From Cyclobacteriaceae bacterium (lineage in GTDB: Bacteria; Bacteroidota; Bacteroidia; Cytophagales; Cyclobacteriaceae), in assembly GCA_028284125.1 (NCBI GenBank), contig JANQSI010000008.1, positions 186,001-250,000 on the forward strand: 64,000 nt of DNA, in the 5' to 3' direction. The notes beneath the pieces are model-generated. The model ran no database searches, was not told the origin of the DNA, and saw nothing but the letters and a program-made list of their open reading frames with translations. Below are positions 58,603-64,000 of the stretch, in pieces. Position 1 is the first letter of the stretch, and every line of letters begins with the position of its first letter. The translations under genes and the position numbers were made by a program.

Positions 58603-60093
58603 CTAGCTTTTTCGAAGAATTTTCATCATGAATGACTCCAAAAACCGGTTGATATCTTCGGATACCTTGAGTTTGTATAGTAAATAAGTGAAAAAGATGC
58701 TTGTTAGAATGGAACGGATGATGATATCAAGAACAGGATTTAACGATGCGTCAAAAAGGTAGAAAATAAGGAATGTGACTATTCCTAATCCAAGCAGCAA
58801 TCCATGAGATTTCATGAATGGATGAATTCCAAAGTGTTTTTGAACGAATGCATTTTTTACAATGGAATGTAAAAGGATCGTCAGAAAATAGCTTATCGCA
58901 ACTCCATTTAATCCATAAATAGGAATAAGGATATAGTTACCAACGATAAGAAACAACGCGGCTAAAACCTGAAAGAGCAAGTTATACTTATAGTGTTTCG
59001 AAAAGTTGATGATTTCTCCAGCGAAACTTGAAGTCATCAGAACAAGTTTGGCTGCACAAACGGCGAGAACCACGCCGTATCCCAAAGCAAAATCATCTCC
59101 TTTTGGAATGAATAGAAACAAGTCATTGATGTTGGTCATAATTCCAATAAACAAAAGCATACCTATAGATGCCATTGTAATAGAACTCTTCTTGTAAAGT
59201 ATTTCCGTCTGTTTAAGATCGTTTTGAGTGATGGAATCAGACAAGAGAGGACCAACCACTCGCGCCATATTTCTTCTTGGCATTTCTACGATCACTCCGA
59301 TGAAAAAGCAGGTTACAAAAATTCCATTGAAAGCGTCACCCATCATGCTGGAAACCTGGTTGTAGCTTGCATTATTTAGTATGGCAAAACTCACCGCAAT
59401 CGACATGGAATAGAGTCCGAAATTGAGAATCTTCTGTTTCCATTCTTTGCTGATCAAATTGAACTTGAAACTGAATCTTAGCTTATGAACTAGGATTAAC
59501 TGCACAAAAAGAATCAATACAACCAGCGTGTAGTTGATAGCCAGTCCTTTCACCGCCCAGTCAAATGAAAAATAGTCGAGAGCATATCCGAGTACCAAGA
59601 CGATCGCTGCAACGCGTAGAAAAACCTCTCGCAAAAAAGCCGGAAAGATCACTTTAAGTATTGTGGAGCTGTAAGAATAAAGTTGATCAAATAAGCTATT
59701 TACAATGACAATTATGGCTGTTATTGTCAAATAGTTTGCGTACTCAGATGAACCTTTGGAGAACATTGCAATGATCCAATCACGATTCAAAAAAGCAATG
59801 AAAAGAATGACTAAATTAGATAAGATGATAAGCAACAATTGAAAAGAAAAGAATTGTCTGGCCAGCAATGGATCTTCCTTAAGAGTCGGGAAATATTTTA
59901 TATAGGTACCGTTCATCCCAACCGAGCATAGCGGGGAGAGTATCATCGCATTTGCAGTCACAAGAGTGAAAAGCCCTATTTCATCAAGCGAGAAAAACTC
60001 TGGTCTTAAATAGAGTGTATTGATATAGCCAATGGCTACTCCGAAGTAGGCAATAAAGGTCCCCCAGAAACTTTGTTTGATTACTACGCCCAC
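58603..60093 (-). CDS. Polysaccharide flippase (MATE/Wzx-like)
   Basis: 12+ TM helices; LSPLCSVGMNGTYIKYFP N-terminal region; adjacent to glycan genes. Confidence 0.85.
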   Translation of the reverse strand: MGVVIKQSFWGTFIAYFGVAIGYINTLYLRPEFFSLDEIGLFTLVTANAMILSPLCSVGMNGTYIKYFPTLKEDPLLARQFFSFQLLLIILSNLVILFIAFLNRDWIIAMFSKGSSEYANYLTITAIIVIVNSLFDQLYSYSSTILKVIFPAFLREVFLRVAAIVLVLGYALDYFSFDWAVKGLAINYTLVVLILFVQLILVHKLRFSFKFNLISKEWKQKILNFGLYSMSIAVSFAILNNASYNQVSSMMGDAFNGIFVTCFFIGVIVEMPRRNMARVVGPLLSDSITQNDLKQTEILYKKSSITMASIGMLLFIGIMTNINDLFLFIPKGDDFALGYGVVLAVCAAKLVLMTSSFAGEIINFSKHYKYNLLFQVLAALFLIVGNYILIPIYGLNGVAISYFLTILLHSIVKNAFVQKHFGIHPFMKSHGLLLGLGIVTFLIFYLFDASLNPVLDIIIRSILTSIFFTYLLYKLKVSEDINRFLESFMMKILRKS

Positions 60094-60103
60094 AAAATGA
60101 AAG

Positions 60104-60850
60104 TTAGAAAAACCAAAGTTTAATTGATAGGCCTATTACCATCACAACGAGAATTTTCTTGATCAGTTGATCACTTTTGCCAACAGACCATCTGCTAGCA
60201 ACCCAAGCTCCCGTGGCATTTCCAATGGCAAGGATTAACCCATATTCCCATCGAATTTTCCCCTCTATCCAAAAAATGAATAATGCAATGACTGTATAAA
60301 CCAGGATGACAAAGACCTTAATGCTATTGGTTTTGGCCATATTAAATCCGTGAACGCCCGTGAGCGCAGCGATCACTAAAAAACCAACTCCAGCCTGAAT
60401 GAATCCACCATAAATACCAATAAGAAAAAAGAGAAATATGCTTAGCCATGTTTTTTTCGGACTGATAATTTCCTCCAATTGTTGCTTTACTCCGGGCTTA
60501 AAAACAATCAATCCAATTACCATAAGCATTACGATGGCAAGGATTCGGTTGAAAACAACGTCATCAATGTCAACAGCGATTTTCGAACCAATGTACGCTC
60601 CGAATGAGGCAGAAATTGCCAGCCATAGTGCAAATGGAAATACTGAAACTCCTTTACTCTTGAAGCCAGCTACTGAGAAGATGTTTTGCAAAAACAGTGC
60701 AACACGATTGGAAGCATTTGCTTCAGCCGAAGGCAATCCAATGAATATTAGAAGTGGCATGGTCAGTAATGATCCACCGCCGGCGATGGTATTCACAAAT
60801 CCTGCAAATAGACCTGCGGCAATCAATAGGAAAGCTTCTATCAGCGACAT
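60104..60850 (-). CDS. TSUP (TauE/SafE) family permease
   Basis: GLFAGFVNTIAGGGSLLTMPLLIFIGLPSAEANASNRVAL; ATG overlaps folK stop. Confidence 0.9.
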   Translation of the reverse strand: MSLIEAFLLIAAGLFAGFVNTIAGGGSLLTMPLLIFIGLPSAEANASNRVALFLQNIFSVAGFKSKGVSVFPFALWLAISASFGAYIGSKIAVDIDDVVFNRILAIVMLMVIGLIVFKPGVKQQLEEIISPKKTWLSIFLFFLIGIYGGFIQAGVGFLVIAALTGVHGFNMAKTNSIKVFVILVYTVIALFIFWIEGKIRWEYGLILAIGNATGAWVASRWSVGKSDQLIKKILVVMVIGLSIKLWFF

Positions 60851-61341
60851 TAAAGTTGGAACTCTGTCAGCCTGCAATCTAGTGCATCCTCACATTTTGA
60901 AAGCAACATCACCTGTGATTGACTGGAGATAGGATGTGTTTCATTAGGAGCGATCTCACAAAGTGGCATTAATGTGAACCGTCTGGTCTCAATACCAGGA
61001 TGAGGAAGAGTGAGTTTTTCTGATTCCAAAATTTGATCGTTATAATAGAGGATATCAATATCGATTAATCGAGCTCCCCATTTTTCTTTTCTTTCTCTTC
61101 CCATTTTTTGTTCTACTTCCAGGCAAAAATTGAGGAGAGAGTTTTCATCTAAGAGTGTCTCAACTTGGATCACAATGTTCAAAAACCAAGGCTGGTCACT
61201 AGGGCCCCAGGGTTCTGTTTCATAGATGGAGGATTCGTTGAGAATTTTAATGTTTTCATTTTGTAAAAAGTTAGAAGCGGTGCGAAGATTATTCAGGCGG
61301 TCGCCCAAGTTGCTGCCAAGAAGCAAGTAGATCCCGTTCAT
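60850..61341 (-). CDS. folK: 2-amino-4-hydroxy-6-hydroxymethyldihydropteridine diphosphokinase
   Basis: YLLLGSNLGDRLNNL; YETEPWGPSDQPWFLNIV; RLIDIDILYY; LPHPGIETRRFTLMPL. Confidence 0.95.
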   Translation of the reverse strand: MNGIYLLLGSNLGDRLNNLRTASNFLQNENIKILNESSIYETEPWGPSDQPWFLNIVIQVETLLDENSLLNFCLEVEQKMGRERKEKWGARLIDIDILYYNDQILESEKLTLPHPGIETRRFTLMPLCEIAPNETHPISSQSQVMLLSKCEDALDCRLTEFQL

Positions 61342-61423
61342 ATAAATTGAAAATCAATAGTTTGTGAACCTCGTCTTAAATTTGCACTTCATTTCTGTCG
61401 GAACAAAGTAATGAACTAATTAC

Positions 61424-63157
61424 ATGGCATTTTTAAGAAACCTACTCGCCACTCTGGTTGGGCTATTTATTTTTTCAGTTGCTGGGCTTTTTATTTTTTT
61501 CGCTGTTTTAGCAGCGTCCTCTTCGGAAGAAATTCCTAAAGTGGAGGAGAACTCCGTTCTGTATTTTAACATGAGCGGAGTAATGGTTGACAAAGCCATT
61601 GATGATCCGTTTTTTGAAGCGCTCAGCGATCGTCCGTCAGCCTACAGCTTACTTGATATAATAGAAGCCATAAAAAAAGCCAAGACAGATGATCGAATAA
61701 GAGGGCTGTATCTAGAGCCAATGTATTTGTCTACCGGCTATGCAAGCTTGCAGGAGATCCGTGATGCTATTTTGGATTTCAAATCATCGGGGAAGTTTGT
61801 TTATGCCTATAGTGAGTACATGAGTGAGTCAGATTATTATGTGGCTTCCGTGGCGGACAGTGTTTTCATTAATCCTACCGGAGCAATTGAGTTTAATGGG
61901 CTCAGCGCCAACATCACTTTTTACAAGGGGTTATTTGACAAACTAGAAATAGAACCAGAAGTATTTAGGGTAGGGGCGTTCAAAAGTTATGTCGAGCCTT
62001 ATACAAGAACGGAAATGAGTCAGGAGAACAGGCTTCAATACAGTGATCTTTTGCTTTCTATGTATGATACTTATTTGAATAATCTCTCTGAAAGCATTGG
62101 AAAATCTGCAGAAGAGCTTGATGATATTTCTTATTTGATGAAAGTGAGATTGCCAAAGGATGCAAAGGAGCAGGGGTTAATTCACAAAGTTGGCTATGAG
62201 GACGAATTGGAAAGTGTGATGAAAAGACGTTTGGGTCTGCTCCAGGATGATGACATTCCCTACATCGATATAAAGAGCTACAGCCAGGTTGTTGCTGCGG
62301 AATCAAAATACTCAAGCAATCGTGTAGCGGTGATTGTCGCACAAGGTGATATTGTGATGGGCGGAGATGAAGGAATTGTTGGAGAAACTTTTGCCAATGA
62401 GATTAAGAAAGCTCGTGAAAATAGTTCGGTTAAGGCCATTGTGATGCGTGTCAATTCTGGAGGAGGAAGTATGACAGCATCAGATATGATCTGGCGTGAA
62501 ATGATGTTAACCAAAGGCAAGAAACCGATCATAGCTTCGATGGCAAATGCTGCTGCTTCAGGTGGTTATTACATTGCCATGGCAGCTGATACAATCATTG
62601 CTCAGCCAAATACCATTACAGGCTCGATCGGAATTTTTGGGTTATGGTTGAACTTCACCAATTTCCTGGAAAACAAGATTGGCATAACCCATGATGTGGT
62701 AAAGACTGGTGAATACTCAGATATCTACACGGTAACTCGAAGATTGAATTCTTACGAACGTCAGATCATACAAACGACTGTTGAAGAAGGTTATGAAACA
62801 TTTACGCGGAAGGTAGCCGAAAATAGAAACATGAGACAGGAAGAGGTAAAAGAAATTGCTGAAGGAAGGGTTTGGAGTGGCGTGCAAGCAGTTGAAAATG
62901 GGTTGGTAGATAGATTAGGAAGTTTTGGAGATGCAGTTCAATTGGCTGTGGAGATGGCTGGAATTGAGGACAATTATCGTTTGAGTTATTATCCAAAGCA
63001 AAAACCTTTTCTCGAGGAATTCTTTGATCGAATGTCTTCATCTATAAAAACCAAGTTGTTTAGTGATCCGATCGATCCAATCCTGACTCAGTTCGAACGC
63101 GTGAAAAACTTACAAGGGGTTCAAGCTCGGATGAGCGGAGATTTGGAAGTGAAGTAA
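61424..63157 (+). CDS. sppA: Signal peptide peptidase SppA, 67K type
   Basis: Two S49 regions; VNSGGGSMTASDMIWREM, ANAAASGGYYIAMAAD. Confidence 0.95.
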   Translation: MAFLRNLLATLVGLFIFSVAGLFIFFAVLAASSSEEIPKVEENSVLYFNMSGVMVDKAIDDPFFEALSDRPSAYSLLDIIEAIKKAKTDDRIRGLYLEPMYLSTGYASLQEIRDAILDFKSSGKFVYAYSEYMSESDYYVASVADSVFINPTGAIEFNGLSANITFYKGLFDKLEIEPEVFRVGAFKSYVEPYTRTEMSQENRLQYSDLLLSMYDTYLNNLSESIGKSAEELDDISYLMKVRLPKDAKEQGLIHKVGYEDELESVMKRRLGLLQDDDIPYIDIKSYSQVVAAESKYSSNRVAVIVAQGDIVMGGDEGIVGETFANEIKKARENSSVKAIVMRVNSGGGSMTASDMIWREMMLTKGKKPIIASMANAAASGGYYIAMAADTIIAQPNTITGSIGIFGLWLNFTNFLENKIGITHDVVKTGEYSDIYTVTRRLNSYERQIIQTTVEEGYETFTRKVAENRNMRQEEVKEIAEGRVWSGVQAVENGLVDRLGSFGDAVQLAVEMAGIEDNYRLSYYPKQKPFLEEFFDRMSSSIKTKLFSDPIDPILTQFERVKNLQGVQARMSGDLEVK

Positions 63158-63194
63158 TTCGAGATTTCAAAATGGACGAAGCTGGATTTCTCAT

Positions 63195-63749
63195 CTACAC
63201 CACTGATTGATCCATTTCGAAAGCCAAAGTCAAATATTGATTCTCGTTGAAATAAAACCGGTCAATTAATTTCCAGCCTAGTTTATCATGTGCCTTAATT
63301 GAGACTAGATTGGTGGCATTGATGAATGTGATCGAAAGTGGAAATTGCTTTTGCCATTCAAGTCGCATGGCCTCAAATGTATGATTGAATATCCCTTTAC
63401 CACGGTATTTTTTATCTACGCATACAGGACCGTATTGAAAAGTGTCTTCCACAGTGACTAAATAATCTTTGAAACTTAAATGCGGAAACCTGGAAGTCAT
63501 GTAAGGAAAAATGGGCCACTGCTCAAAGAAATCCCATTTCCCGGCAAAAATGTAGGCGATAATCTGACTCTCATCTTCTGTAATGAACATGCCCTTGTTT
63601 TTGACTCGATCTTCAATTTGCTCTTTTGTAAATGGTGTGGTAACAAATCCAGATTTACGTTCTTCCGGACTAAGAGAACTATGTAAATATTTTTCTTGAA
63701 GTTCGAGTATCCCGGAAATGTCTTGGAGGTTGGCGGCTCTTGATATCAA
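63195..63749 (-). CDS. GNAT family N-acetyltransferase
   Basis: GPVCVDKKYRGKGIFNHTFEAMR; TNLVSIKAHDKLGWKLIDRF. Confidence 0.85.
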   Translation of the reverse strand: MISRAANLQDISGILELQEKYLHSSLSPEERKSGFVTTPFTKEQIEDRVKNKGMFITEDESQIIAYIFAGKWDFFEQWPIFPYMTSRFPHLSFKDYLVTVEDTFQYGPVCVDKKYRGKGIFNHTFEAMRLEWQKQFPLSITFINATNLVSIKAHDKLGWKLIDRFYFNENQYLTLAFEMDQSVV

Positions 63750-63831
63750 TTGATTGGTTTAGTTGGATGTCTAAGACATAGGCATCATAAGTACGCAACT
63801 CCCCTAAATTAAGAAATCAAAAATTGGATTT

Positions 63832-64000
63832 CTAAATCCTACTCTGATACGTGAACAACTCGTAGTAGCGACCCTTGGCAGCAATCAACTCGTCGTGAGT
63901 ACCTCGCTCAATTATTTTGCCATTTTCCACAATGAGAATTTGGTCTGCTTGACGGATCGTACTTAGTCTATGAGCAATCACAAACGTTGTTCGATCTTTC
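63832..64000 (-). CDS. ABC transporter ATP-binding protein C-terminus (gene continues beyond window)
   Basis: Minus strand [55 protein letters not shown]. Confidence 0.93.
   Translation of the reverse strand, partial: KDRTTFVIAHRLSTIRQADQILIVENGKIIERGTHDELIAAKGRYYELFTYQSRI

Noticed and set aside
60438-60932. 164-aa plus-strand ORF
   Set aside because: Antisense to TSUP and folK genes; shadow ORF

Overview
This is a chromosomal window from a Bacteroidota genome, probably Cytophagales-like (inferred from SusC-like plug proteins, DUF4296, MutS2, YfhO and a TTG-N19-TAnnTTTG promoter). It is mostly housekeeping and ordinary accessory genes. I see no CRISPR array, transposase, integrase or prophage. 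Recognisable genes include der, era, mutS2, folK, sppA, an initiator tRNA, an ECF sigma factor, a BlaI/BlaR1-like pair and a DUF58/VWA cluster. A tight eight-gene minus-strand surface-glycan operon lies at 49.2-58.5 kb. The main signals not explained by the ORF track are: (1) a frameshifted hicA toxin remnant between der and an intact hicB; (2) a candidate ~86-nt small RNA at about 29641-29727 with a promoter matching that of the tRNA gene and a strong terminator; (3) a 36-codon single-TM small ORF at 29349-29459; (4) a GT2 fused to a degenerate CMP-sugar synthetase-like domain inside a nonulosonate-like operon; (5) an FAD oxidoreductase whose dinucleotide-binding motif lies upstream of any ATG/GTG/TTG start; (6) a serine hydrolase broken by a 1-nt frameshift. 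No system here is clearly new. The glycan operon and the sRNA are the best candidates for follow-up. All family calls come from reading motifs by eye; no database search was run.
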